This document shows positions 24,553-36,358 of a stretch of 64,000 nucleotides of DNA, in pieces. The position numbers and the translations under genes were made by a program. Source of the stretch: Marsupella aquatica (lineage: Eukaryota; Marchantiophyta); assembly GCA_973895155.1 (NCBI GenBank), contig OZ316891.1:22506001-22570000 (forward strand), given 5' to 3'. Numbering within the stretch: the first letter of the stretch is position 1; every line of letters begins with the position of its first letter. The notes under the pieces were generated by a model that was not told the origin of the DNA, did no database searches, and saw nothing but the letters and a program-made list of their open reading frames with translations.

Positions 24553-24885
24553 TCAGCACACCTCAGAATAGTTATGTAAGGGTAAAGAAGGGAGGCGTAA
24601 AAAGTGGGGTTCTGCTGTATCGAGCATGTAACCAATAGAATTGAGAGCACAAGAGAACTGATAGACATGACCCTTCTCATCCACACCGTGCCAATCAGAG
24701 AGCAGGAATCCCACCGTAAAACTGCTCACCAATCTCCTGAAACCCAATAAGAAGTGTCCGAAAGGCTTAGCTGACTCATTGGGCAGTCCGTTCACTCCAT
24801 TATTATTCGATTCACCATCTTGCAGAGCAGGAAGAAATTGCTGCAGTCCATTATTCCCCTGTTCTACAGTATGATTGTACGCCAC
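24553..24885 (-). CDS. Hypothetical frame, possible exon
   Basis: 110-codon ATG frame. The C-terminal half (SDWHGVDEKGHVYQF, then SIGYMLDTAEPHFLRLP) reads like real protein, and good splice signals surround it: TTGGGTTTCAG as acceptor near 24739 and GAG/GTGTGC as donor near 24556. I recognise no family and found no partner exons. It may be a gene fragment or chance. Confidence 0.15.
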   Translation of the reverse strand: MAYNHTVEQGNNGLQQFLPALQDGESNNNGVNGLPNESAKPFGHFLLGFRRLVSSFTVGFLLSDWHGVDEKGHVYQFSCALNSIGYMLDTAEPHFLRLPSLPLHNYSEVC

Positions 24886-27800
24886 AGCAACAGTAGCTTT
24901 GAGGTAAATTTATCGACTTTGTTAATTGGATGGTGGCGATGGTGTAATGGACTCATCGAACAGGTCAATTGGAAAATCCATCGGTCATTATTGAATCGTT
25001 CGATAAATCCTTAGACCCGAAGGGACGAAGATGCGAGATAAGAATCTGGATCAAATGTCTCACTAATCTATTCCATTGGATTTACGTGTGAGGGAACGAT
25101 TGGTGTGTCCTCTGGACAAGATCCCATCAATTTGTCAACACGTGTTATACTCACCATAATCGGGTAAATTGTATGACTAGCACTAATTCTAACTTCAGTG
25201 ATCCAACAGATTCACAGAGAACACTGTTACTCTCCAACTACAATAGTTTACCATGCTGTAACAAAAACAAGTTTTTCCCAAGATTGACCATTCTTCTTCA
25301 ATGATAATCATAAATGCTGGTGTGAATTTAGGCAAACATTTTTTTAATTTTAGATTGCCACTAAGAATGTTCGAATTAGCCATATTGCTGCTGTTTATTG
25401 GATTTACGAACATGCCACACTTTGTGTATGGACTACATCTAAGTTTATTAAAATACTGTGACGATAGCATTAGGGACAACAATCGCCCCTCAAAACTTAA
25501 ACTCAAGCTCTTATGGCACTCAATGCCCTGTAAACAAGACTTTACTATATACACAAAATTTTCCAAAAATCAGGATGAGACAAATACAAACCATTTTTTG
25601 GGGGTCAAGCCTAATCCAAAAGTCCCCTTGTAAGTATTCCAGATAACCCACACTGATTTGACATAGAGTATAATCATGTACATTAAAGCGAGCATTAAAG
25701 AATATATAACTTTTTTAGTAATGTTGACTAGTAGTGTTATCTCATTAGTACATCATAGTGGACAACCTACCATTCAAAACTGCATCTAGAAATAAATTAT
25801 AGTTTGAAAGAAATCACCATGCATCTAGAAATAATTCTTGTCCTGTAATAATCACAAAAAAGAGTGAGTCTAGACTGCATTGGTAGGTCTACTGGTCACC
25901 TAGAGTGGACAAATAAACTGTGGGAGAGCCCTTTCACACGGTTTAAAAATAACTGTAGAAACATTAGGGGGTCTCAAAGGTTCAAAGATACACATATGGC
26001 TTTAGGCCAGAAACAATGGGTCGTGCCTTTTTCATAGGATTATGTAGAAGTTTTTTTCTTCACTTTCTAGCCTCTACAGTGACATATGACTAAGCTTTAT
26101 GGCAAAAAGTTATCTATTGAGAATTTGGTAGTATATATCACAGTGCCAAAGAACAAAAGCGTCAAATGGGGAGACAGGACCCCCAAAAAGAAAGACCCAA
26201 TAAAGGGAGGAAAAAGCAAGAAGGAAAGACCCCAAGAAGGCCAAATAGACTCAAGAAGCAGAGAGTCCCAACAACAGCAAAAGAACCCAAAAGCCTACCG
26301 AGGAACAAAGTAGAATAAGCCCTACTTTGCAGAAAGCTCAAAAGCTCAAAAGCCTGATAAAGCCTGATTTTTTTGGCAGTCCCTTGGGTCCCCTCCCCCC
26401 TCTACTCTGTAAGTTACTTGCAGTAGTTGGATGAAGAAGTCCTTCTATGTCTCCGTCCCTGTTGGTTCCACTACCTGCCTAGGGATTGTGGACACTGGGT
26501 TGTTTGTTCTGGCAGGTTGTGATCATTCCTGATGCCCTCTTTTAGGGCTGTCTGTGCTTGTGGCCTGTCTAGCTTCCCCTCATCAGTGGGCTTAACAGTA
26601 AATTAATGCAATATGCCATGAAATTATCAGAAGGACAAAAAGGTCCTAATTATCCCAAAATTTGAAAAAACAATTGCTGCAAAGGCTCCCTTGCCAACTC
26701 GACGAGTTATGCCCAAAAACCTTCCCAGCCTTCGGATTTGGCATCAGGCCTTAGGCCATAACTTACACCATCAAATTTTGAGGTTTGAGGCCCCTTATTA
26801 TTGAAGCCAGAGTACAACAAGAGCACAATTCGGAAATCAGGATGCTACTTAACAAAGCTGTCCGCGAATCCTCGTCGTCGACAGTCTTGTCCTTAGCGGA
26901 CTGGTTTTACCAACCCGCAGGAAAGGGCCCAGACCCTCCTCCCGGTAATTACGGTCCGGCATCTGATTTCTTCTAAGGTGCATGCATGTTAACAGCTACC
27001 GCTGACGCAGGTTCAAACCCCGTCACGGCACCATTCACTCTTTCCGGAGGAGTGGGTCCGAATTGTCTCTTCTCCCAACAACGTGCCACTTTGCGGCACG
27101 TGCTTGGATACTCCACTTCGGATTCCCTGACTTCCACATCAGCACTTGGAGGGGTGGTGGACCCTTCCTCGTCGGCCACGTGGCGAGACCTGTCACATGG
27201 GTCGGTTTATCGTACATCGGAAGTCCTCTGCATTACCGGAGTTTCAGATGATCGAATCCATGCTGTTTAGGGCTGTGTAGTTTCACCAATCAACTCGTGC
27301 GTAGTACTTTTGTTTTATTGACTTTGAAACGCACTTTGTTGACTCATTATTTCTTTTTATATGACCCACCCATACTTCTTTTCGAATTAGAAAATTGTAG
27401 ACAATTAATTCGTGTAGCTCTGCCCCTGTTAACTCGACTAGTGCTTTGTTGAATCGATCTGATTAGGGATAGCCCCCAAAAAGGGCATACAATTTAATTT
27501 AGACCCTCATGTTTTCCTCTTCATTTAATATTCATCAGGTGATTGCTTCAGAATACACAGACATCCATGTCTTTTGGTGGGCCTTCAACTAGGTGCAGTC
27601 TTTTTTTGGCGTTCCAAGTGTGTTCTTGGCAGATCATGCACACTTTTCGATGGCGTGATTTTGTACATAGTGTCCGAGAGGGAAAGTATATATTTCTGAG
27701 CGGTACAATATCCCTGCCGGTAATCACACATCAAAATATGATAATATACTATATGCACTCATTGATTTAAAGAAAATAACAAGGTTTATCATTGTCGCCC

Positions 27801-28993
27801 TGTACCTACAATCTGCCCACCATTAAAATTCCACAATTAATTAAGTTAAGATACATATCATTAAAGTGAAAATTTGAAAATCACTTGAAACTTCAAACTC
27901 AAAGTCCGGATGGACTGATACGTTGTCTATGAAGCCCCCATGGACAAACCAAACTTGAATGGACTTGACTCACACACACATATATGTTTGGATACTATTT
28001 GTTACACTTGTGTCCAAAAATACCATGTCATCTGATCATCATTTTTGTTCACCTGTCCAAAAAGTCACAGAACTCGACTACCTTAACACGTAGCTCCGGC
28101 ATTGCTGACTCCGATGTCAAGCTCCACTATGGTCCAGGCCCGGGATGGCCATCCGGGGAGGACTTGGCATGATTGGGGAGACTTCTCGGGGGTTTCACTT
28201 TCACAAAAATGGCATATCACGTGCGACGAAATATAGGGTCATTTTATTGGTTTGAAAGAAAGACTTAAGAATTTTCTGAGAAGAACAATATGGTCTTTTA
28301 AATCTAATTTTGAGACTTATAAGAATATTAGGGTCCTTGTAACCAATTTTTTGGAATATTCCAAGAATATTCCAACTTTATAGGGGTTGAAAAATATTTT
28401 TTTTCTTACATTTTAGGGGCTCCGAGGCCTTAAAATGTCGCAGGTGATGGGGAAGCATCCATAGAGTGAGACCCCCGAGGGAGACTTGTGGGCGATGCGA
28501 CGTGGCGCTGGCAAAGGCAAGGCTCCAAGCTGGTGACACACACTAAGAACTTAGACTAGCTAAGGGCTGATTGGGTCAAGGGTAAAGGGCCGGGCTCAAG
28601 GTTGACCGTCCAAACCCCTGGACAGACTTTGAGTTAAAGGGGCTTGAGTGAGAGCTCCTCTTGGGCCCAAAATAAATGGATTTTACTCTATGGGCAACGG
28701 ACACTTGGGGCATGAGTTACTGCCCGATCGGAGGTCCTGGGCGACGATAGGATCTGAGGGCCTAGGCATGAGCACTAGGTTAGCCTGATCAGAACGGGCT
28801 AAGGCACTCCACTTATGGACGCATAACTAGAAAGTTATGGGCATTGCTAGTTGGTGGCACGCCCAGACATGCGGGTTGGGGTCTAGGTGGGGGGCCAAAA
28901 TCTGGGGACCAAAGTAGGTCCAGGATGGTACATCTCCAGAAGCATATATGAGGGGAGTGGTGTCTCTCTGGGGGCTAAGGGCAAGTCAAAGTT

Positions 28994-29353
28994 GTGGACC
29001 GCGGTGGTCGCGACACTAAGGAAAAACGCCAAACGAAAATGACGATGACTTCTTGGGTGCGTTGGAAAGCTCTCGAGGAGGACTATATCCTCCTCAACTC
29101 AGCTGGGTCTTGGGGTGCCATGGATTCTCGGGGTTTGCGAGGGCTAGCTCGCTCGCTTGCCAAATCCTGCCAAAACAACAGCCAAGCCGAGTTCAGTCTC
29201 CCAAGGGAGCTTGCGTTGGGGAGGCAAGGCCAAGTAGGCATGGAGGATGAGTTCCAAGTGCACTTGGTCCCTAGGCTACTAGCGGGCAAGAACCAGGAGT
29301 TGGTTGCTAGAGTCCGGGCCATTCTGGTCCCGGCGTATTGGGACAAGCGTTAG
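28994..29353 (+). CDS. Hypothetical 119-residue frame in a G-rich block
   Basis: ATG frame in the 28.4-29.85 kb block, whose base composition differs from both sides. The product is hydrophilic, with SLAKSCQNNSQAEFSLP and VHLVPRLLAGKNQELVARV. No domain is recognised. It could be a remnant of a transposable element or a chance frame. Confidence 0.12.
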   Translation: MDRGGRDTKEKRQTKMTMTSWVRWKALEEDYILLNSAGSWGAMDSRGLRGLARSLAKSCQNNSQAEFSLPRELALGRQGQVGMEDEFQVHLVPRLLAGKNQELVARVRAILVPAYWDKR

Positions 29354-31913
29354 GACAAGCTACACTAATTGGGCCATGAGCATGTCCTGGGGGCAGGGCG
29401 GTCAGTTGGTGATGGATTGGTACGAGGTAGAACTCGGGCTTCACCCAAAGAAGGGACTATTTTGGACGAACAGTGGGTGTCGGCTCTGGTTCCGGCTTAT
29501 GGCATCAGGAGGACCTATCACTGACCTATTTACCAATGTCTATTGAGTTTGAGTTAGGATGCTAGACTTGGGAGATCTAGATTCTAAGGGGTTACTTACT
29601 AGAGTGCTTGGTTGCTTGTGCAGACAGTGAGGACTGTTGAGTGACGATCGTACTAGAGAGCGAGTGTAGCTTCGTATGGGAGGGGTTGCAGGTGGTGTTG
29701 AGGGCACCAAGTTGCTTGCTCGAGGAGTTTCGTGGAGGGGTCCGGGCACCAAGGGCACTTAGGTGTGAGTGCTAGGATTGGTGAGGGCGAGGGGTGGCAA
29801 GGTTCACCACTCAAAAGTACCTTGTCAAAGCACCACCTCTGTCCATTTTTGTCCAAAGATACCCTCTACCAACCAGATCAACATTGATTACAAGCCTCGT
29901 TGTATTTTCTTTATATCCATTTCCCTCAAGCTAGTCACTTTAACCATTTTTTAGAGTTCAATAAAAAATAAAATGTAATTATGTTTAGGTATGTGTATGC
30001 CTTATCTGGCCTTTATGGTAATAAAATTATATAACTAAGCTCTTCACAATTTACTCTAGCGTCTCAAGTAGTTTGAGCAAAAGCAAAATTAATTCAATTT
30101 TTTTCTCAAGAATATTTTTATGTTTATAATAGATCGCAAACATCCCACAAAAGGGGGAAACAAGCAACACAATCCCCGTGAACCAATATAACAATTTCCA
30201 CTAGGAAAACTGAGTGCAAATCTTGATTTTCATAGAGCATTGCTCTTGAGACAGAATTGTATTTTCCATAGAGTGTTACTCTTGTGTTTAGGAGGGGTTT
30301 GACTTATTTTGCTGCAACAAAGCTATCTCAGATTTTAATCTAAGAGGGTATTGTTGAGAAATCTTATTTTTCAGAGAGCGTTGCTCGTTGTGCTTCAATT
30401 AAATTTCCCACTGCAGAGTTCCAAGAAATGATATTTTTCAAAGAACGTTGCAATAAGCGCTTCCAATACTTTGCTGTCGTGGAGGTCTCAAAATTTTTAA
30501 GTACAATACTAGATGTAAACCTTTGTTTCATTCAATACATATTTTCACTTCACTTTCAAGTGTACAGGCTCCTAACCTACTTGAAATGTAGGTGAACAGT
30601 TAATTAGAACATTGACTACCTAGATTTTCTCATCATTAGGTGTAAAATACTTAGTTTGTGTCACAGTCCATGGGGATGAAGGGAGACAACCTTCAAGTCC
30701 ATCCAGGCTTTGATTTCCAAAACTTCATTTGAAATGTTGCATCTAAACAAGGATATCCTTCAAGTGGTCTAAAGTGGTATGATAGACTCAGTCTAATCCC
30801 TGTAATACTTTAGTTCTTTTGCAGTTGTAAGTGACAAGGCTTTTTGGTCCCCCCCTCGGGGTTTTCCCTTGTTCTCTCTCCTTCATTTATATTCCGCCAA
30901 GCAAACTGTACAACTTTTATAATTGACTTGTAAGTTCCTAGTGGCTAGCTCCAATACAACAGTAACTCCTCAGTCCACAGTTGAAACAATCGCTTGCTCC
31001 AAAATCTTGAAGACAAAATTATAAGATCCATCGTCAAGTCCATTTCCAACAAGAACCCATAACCTGTGCAACAAGTCTAAGCAACTTCCCAGCACTACAC
31101 TCAAAGCTATAAACATAAGTCGTGTCAGGAAGAAAGGTACCGGTGTGTAACCTTTTCTACTATGTGCCACCATTTCCATAACCCTGTGCCCAGAAAGTCT
31201 TGCCCAATAATCTTTTTTCCGGGCAGGTATTACATATGATAATGACTGGCTGGGCTGGGGTTCTAGTCTGAAACCTGTTGCCACAAAGCTCAGAAAAACT
31301 CCCTGGCCACAGGTCAACATTTCCTCACTTTATAGACTAGTAACCCCAGACCACACCGTAGTTACCCTTATACTTAAGACACAAGGTGGGGGATATGTGC
31401 AGATCCGTAGATACGTACTTCGATTCTACCTGACTGAAACCCATAAAACTTGCACTCAATAAAACAGTAGAGCCTCCCATCATGTTAGAGGTGGCACACA
31501 ATGTTGTCCTTGGGAATGTGCACAAGCAGAGGCACTTCAGAGCAAAATCTGAGAACAAAATACTCGCTTTTGAAGAGCAGTGAACAAGAGTGAAGAATAA
31601 CCTCAGCAAGTAAGTAGATCAGATTCCACCAATAGTTTTGAGAAAGAGCAGACACTTAAACGAAGTTTTCATCACTTAAATCTACAAAAACACGGCTTTA
31701 GGCCGTTTATAATACAAGGTCAGCGACATACTGCTGCAGCTCTCACGGAGTTGACAGTGATGAAGACGATTACAGCACCTGTGCTACCTACCGGACCTCC
31801 GAGACCGAATAGAAATAGACCTTCCGAGTGAATTAACCTTGCCTAACGACATATACAAATTCTATCCAGTAGAAATTAACTCAGGACTCAACATGCTCAA
31901 TGGAACAGCAATC

Positions 31914-34900
31914 TTAGCGCGAGGCAGGAGAGTGAATGCCACATTCAGTCTTGAGGCTTCCATCCTTGTTCGTAAAACCCTGCATCAAATTATAGATATA
32001 TATCAGATTCAAATGGTACCACGAGGACTTCATCTCCCTAAATTAGATGCGACAAAACTATGCGGTTGCCACATTGCATCTGTTTTTCAAAAACTCCGTC
32101 ATGCTGTCCTTCCAAGCCTCAAGACAATTATCCCTTCGTGACTATGTGATCAAAACGTTCGAAATGTTACGTTTTCTCTTAGCGGTGTTCTTCCTCCTAA
32201 CGAGAATGTAGATTACTATAGACACTTTCCAAAGCGGGACAGTCCCTTTTGCAAATCCCGTGTATATCTAGCAGTCAAAATGTGCACGGTGAGTGTAGTT
32301 CACTTCTGAATGGTCGCTGACAAGTTCCAATGGCACACAATCTCTAGCATGGGTATATTGAGCGCACTAGGGGCCAATAGTTACACTAGAATAAAACTAT
32401 GATTTAAGTGCAAATATTCTCAACAGTATGTTTCAGCGAGTAAGAATAAATCTTAGGGCTTTTCTCAATGATTTGCTCCAGTGAGTAAGAATACATCTTA
32501 TGGAGTCAAGATTGAAGGCTCCTTCTTTCTTCTAGTTCATTTATCCTCAAGCTTTGGCCAAATGACTGAAGGCAAGTAACATCTTTATGCATTGGTAGGT
32601 CAACATTACCTGGAAGCGGCCAGATCGTTCTCCAGCATATTCAAACCATTTCTCCTTTGCAACCGGCAGTGTGCTGTGAATATCTCCAATGCTTGGATAG
32701 CCTTCATCATGGAGTGGGTGATAAGGAAGTTGATATTTTTCAATATAGTCCCAGCAATCTCTGCATGGATGACCGAAGAACTAAGTCAGGTCTCAGGATA
32801 TGGAATGTCAAAGCTAGATCATCGCAGCAGGGCAACCGTTCCATCAGCATTTATTGAACAATATTTTAAGTTGAACACTCTACCTGAATTCCCAGTAGGC
32901 AAGTGGTTGGACTTTTGCCATTTTACCTCCTTCAAAAATCTGCACCAAAACATTAAATAACCTCAGATGTTGTGTTCAAACAAAAAACCTATATGATCTT
33001 TGGACCACCATATTGTACAGGCAAAGGCCATTTCTAAACTGTTAGAAGAACGATAATACAGGAAGATGCTAGTCATTATCATTGGGATGCTCCAGAGAAG
33101 AGCGCAGTCCAGAAATTTGTTGGACTTATTCTTAAGTATCAGTATTTTCACAGGGCTAATCATCACATGTTCCAACTTACTCACCAATTCTGGAAGTTGG
33201 ACCACTGACCGAAACTATGAGATTGCATGCTTTACTAAAACATTTGCCAGGCATTATATCTTGATTATCCATATGTTTCAAAATCAAAGCGTTGATGAGA
33301 AGAGCACGACAGAGACCTCAAGGTGGGCTCTCTCTGCACCATGGTCTCGCCTCCTACCATTAATCATAGCGTCAACCTGTACAGATTGAGCTCATGGTAA
33401 GTGCACAGTTAAACGTTGTAGTTACAGAGCTTTCACAGATACCAGAGGACAAGAGAGACTACAGCCAGCTAAGTAAGACCATCAACAAGTAATCGATTAG
33501 TCCGCACATGATGAGTTAACCGCTCCTTGCCCCACTGGGATATATTTGCTATCAAAGCCAAAAGAGGTGAGCAAGAAATTGAAGTCAGAATGGATGCACT
33601 AGCAATTCTTACCTGCAAAGTGCTTAGAGCACGATCAAAGGGTTCCACTTTGCAGATCTTGTCATACTCATCAATATCCTGGACACATTAAAATGAAGGA
33701 AGATTCATGAATGCTCACTCTTGATGCACAGAAAGCTCTTTCAATTCTTTCCGTGCCAAACACAAGAGTCTTTGTGGTTTGAACAGAATTTGATGCAATT
33801 CAATGAGATTGAGCATAATATTTTTACACGCATTAATATCAACGTGACAGTAACATTGAGCTTGATAAATATGTTAAATCCAAGAGTGCGTAAACTGTCT
33901 ACAGTGCTGTTGTACTTTCCACTTTTGAAACTCTATCCTATATTGGTACTGTCCAATGCTGGCCACTAACTCCCATACACGAGTAAGGCTTTCCATTCTT
34001 ACCGTGAGGAATAGATCTGACCCAAACTTCTCGTCATACTCTTCCTTGTTGGCTACCCCAGCTGCCCGAAAGACCTGAGCTTTGAATCCATATTTTTTCT
34101 GCAACGGCAAGACATCGTCACTCACAAGATCCTCTCCTGAATGCAGGTCTTGAGCTTCAAATAGATACTGAAAAGTGACGGAGTAGTCGCACAAACTTCA
34201 TTCCCTTACTTACCTCTACTTTCGCCAGGAATTCGTACGTTTCAGGGAAAAGATGCAAGGTATCGATGAACACAACTTCAACTGTTTTCTCCTTGAAGGC
34301 TCCGATTCTGTGTAGCAGGTCCAAAATCACCTGGCATATAAAAGTGAGAAACGGTTTGAAAAGTGTGATTTGGAGTCTTCAAATTCAGTGACTTCTTTCA
34401 TCCAATCGAAACACCAATTCATTCGTTGATCCTAATTTTTCCAGATGAAAAGATTGCAATTATAGCTTTCGGTGATGTACGATACCAATGAATTTCCTCG
34501 GAGAAATCGACAGCTTCCTCAGTGAAATCGACAAATATAGTCCTAACTGAAGATCGGTGCTTTCAAACAAGAGTCTGCTTGTGCACTCGAAAGATGTGGC
34601 TAAGAGCTCTTGTAAGATTTTACGAGCATACCACGTCACCTGTGATCAATGCACATGGAAACGTTGGCCTCTGATAGTTCTCGATGGACGTCTTCAGGGC
34701 GTCAATCGCTTGGGCCTCCAGAAACTCCAGCCGAGCAGCCTTCACCCGCTCATTCCAGCCACCAACATCCACAGCCCTCTCTTTTGCCACGCTGGTGCTT
34801 GCCTGCACCTGCCATCTGAATTTCAAACCGGTGCTACGTTCATATTGCTGGCCTAATGGGTAGGCATGACGAGCAGGTCTGCAGAAAATAACCACAGAAG

Positions 34901-35225
34901 AAGAGTGAGTGTTAGCCCCATTCCGAGCTGTCGCAATCCAAACACCGAACTCGGAGTCCCCAATCCCAAGTACCAGCAAGTAGACAGCTCGGAGTACTTG
35001 CTGGTACTTGGGATCGCTGTTTACTTGCTGGTAATCTAGCAGCACACAAGATTCTAAAAATTTCAGCAAGTAAACACCAAACTCCTACAAGCTTTGCCGA
35101 GCAAGACAAGGAGGTGGAAATTGGCACCTGAAACCAAGCAACTGCTGACGAAGCAAAGTTGCAGAACGTCCACAAGAAGCGGAAGAAGAAGCGAAGTGGG
35201 AAGGAGGAGCCAGCGCCATAGCCAT
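31914..35225 (-). CDS. APR-B: Plastid APS/PAPS reductase, B type (no Fe-S cysteines)
   Basis: Sulfonucleotide reductase of the assimilatory sulfate pathway; it reduces adenylyl sulfate (or the 3'-phosphorylated form) to sulfite in the plastid. Exons, 5' to 3': 35225-35128, 34878-34632, 34330-34214, 34098-34003, 33678-33613, 33376-33317, 32939-32884, 32760-32610, 31979-31914; 318 codons plus TAA. Exon 1 and the start of exon 2 form a Ser-rich transit peptide (MAMALAPPSH). Visible motifs: LITGDV in the nucleotide-binding fold, IDTLHLFPETYEFL, NGRRRDHGAERAHLE, YHPLHDEGYPSIGD, and the catalytic ECGIH with C310 near the C-terminus. The CC and CxxC cysteines that bind the 4Fe-4S cluster in ordinary plant APR are absent (the site reads KICKVEPFDRAL), and there is no thioredoxin-like C-terminal domain. 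That matches the APR-B form described in mosses and Selaginella. Confidence 0.92.
34963..35014. repeat. Perfect 20-bp inverted repeat in intron 1 of the reductase gene
   Basis: Arms 34963-34982 and 34995-35014 are exact reverse complements (each contains the 9-mer TACTTGCTG or its complement), with a 12-base loop. TACTTGCTGGTA recurs once more just outside. The pre-mRNA could form a stable hairpin here. Confidence 0.85.
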
Positions 35226-35944
35226 AATGGCAAGAACAGTCTAGTCACGTCTCAGCTTTCTCGCCTACTGAGCGAGTGGGTGGCACGAAACAATCTGAAC
35301 TTGGTCCGATAGTCCACGAAATCTCTGCACTTTCTCTACAGACACTCCGTTGCTGCTCTGCTCCAGCTTCTTTGTGTCCATAATCTTTCTGGGATTTGCA
35401 TGCTAGCTCACAAAGGAGCTCCTCCCGTAATTTATGGAGATCCTGTACAGCAGTGATCAATTCCAAAGGGGGAAAGGACGATAGAAATCTGGGAACGAAG
35501 GGCTAGTGGGAAATCTTGAGCTGGGTTGTCGTCTTCTAGACTGTCTACTCGATCACCTTTCCTGCAAAGACTGCAGAATGACGTCTAACAGCACATAATT
35601 TTGCCCAAGAAGATGTGTGGGCAGTGGTTTGTGACCTCACCTGGCGGCTCGTTATTGACCAGGGTGATCTAGTGGTCAACGCGGTCAGAATCAAGCCTAG
35701 GACCGTATTGGCATCTTTCAATTTCTAATTTTTTTTAATATTGGTTCCCTATGAGTGTTGGTGACTCAAATTGGGAAGGGGTAGAAATCTATCATTGACA
35801 GACTAGTTCTCAGTTTGAGTATGGACAAGCTTGTTGCACTAGTAAAAAGACAACCAAGAAACAGCGAGGTAAATCACCCAACAATTGAAGGTCAGGTTTA
35901 AGGTTTGAATTGTTTTCTAGTTCTGGGACTGAGAAAAATGAGAC
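35226..35944. other. Upstream flank of the reductase gene
   Basis: 5' leader and promoter region of the minus-strand reductase gene up to the Copia target site. A 73-codon minus-strand frame (35245-35466) has no recognisable feature and ends just upstream of the start codon. No clear TATA box was found. Confidence 0.4.
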
Positions 35945-36073
35945 TGTTGATGAATGTTAGAAATGAGAATGAATCATATACTTTCACTGAATCGGTAGTA
36001 TATGGATACATGGTATGGTTGGGGTTAAGATAACCCAAGTTTATATTACCCTAGTTATGGGTAGAGTCTAACA
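35945..36073 (-). repeat. Copia 1 LTR (3' LTR in element orientation)
   Basis: 129 bp, TGTTGATGAATG to GAGTCTAACA. It differs from its partner at three positions by eye (within CATATACT and ATCGG). Confidence 0.95.
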
Positions 36074-36358
36074 CTCCCCCTTGACTATGTAGTGGTAACT
36101 ATGTAGTCAACAGTGCTATAACTAGGTTTAATATATCATGTTTATAAATTACATGATATTGATACATTGGAGGAAGAGTGCCTCGTTAAAACCTTTAACA
36201 ACTTAATATAAAAACTCTATCGGCATAGTAGAGAAAAATCTATAGTTCTAAAGGAAAAAGAGTACAGTCTTATGATCTTCATTGACAAAATTAGTTTTTC
36301 AGAGGTTCAGTAGTAGTAAGAGTTCCAACTGTATCTATATCATCAGCAGCAGCTTCAA

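Larger units (their letters stand above)
22389..31913. other. Long intergenic region, no recognised gene
   Basis: Upstream flank of the COR413 gene and 3' flank of the sulfonucleotide reductase. Mostly AT-rich with short frames. Weak coding candidates at 24553-24885 and 28994-29353 are listed separately. 28400-29850 is noticeably more G-rich than its surroundings. Near 30225-30460 a motif resembling CAGAGAGCGTTGCTC recurs about four times in diverged form. No LTRs, terminal repeats or RNA genes could be supported. Confidence 0.45.

Noticed and set aside
27000-27045. tRNA 3' end or LTR primer-binding site (GGTTCAAACCCCGTCACGGC)
   Set aside because: No matching 5' acceptor strand for a tRNA. 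On the minus strand it resembles a primer site, but no LTR ending in CA precedes it and no LTR pair was found.
28350-28385. Heat-shock-element-like palindromes (GGAATATTCC, then AGAATATTCC)
   Set aside because: No gene follows within a sensible distance in either direction; AT-rich context makes chance likely.
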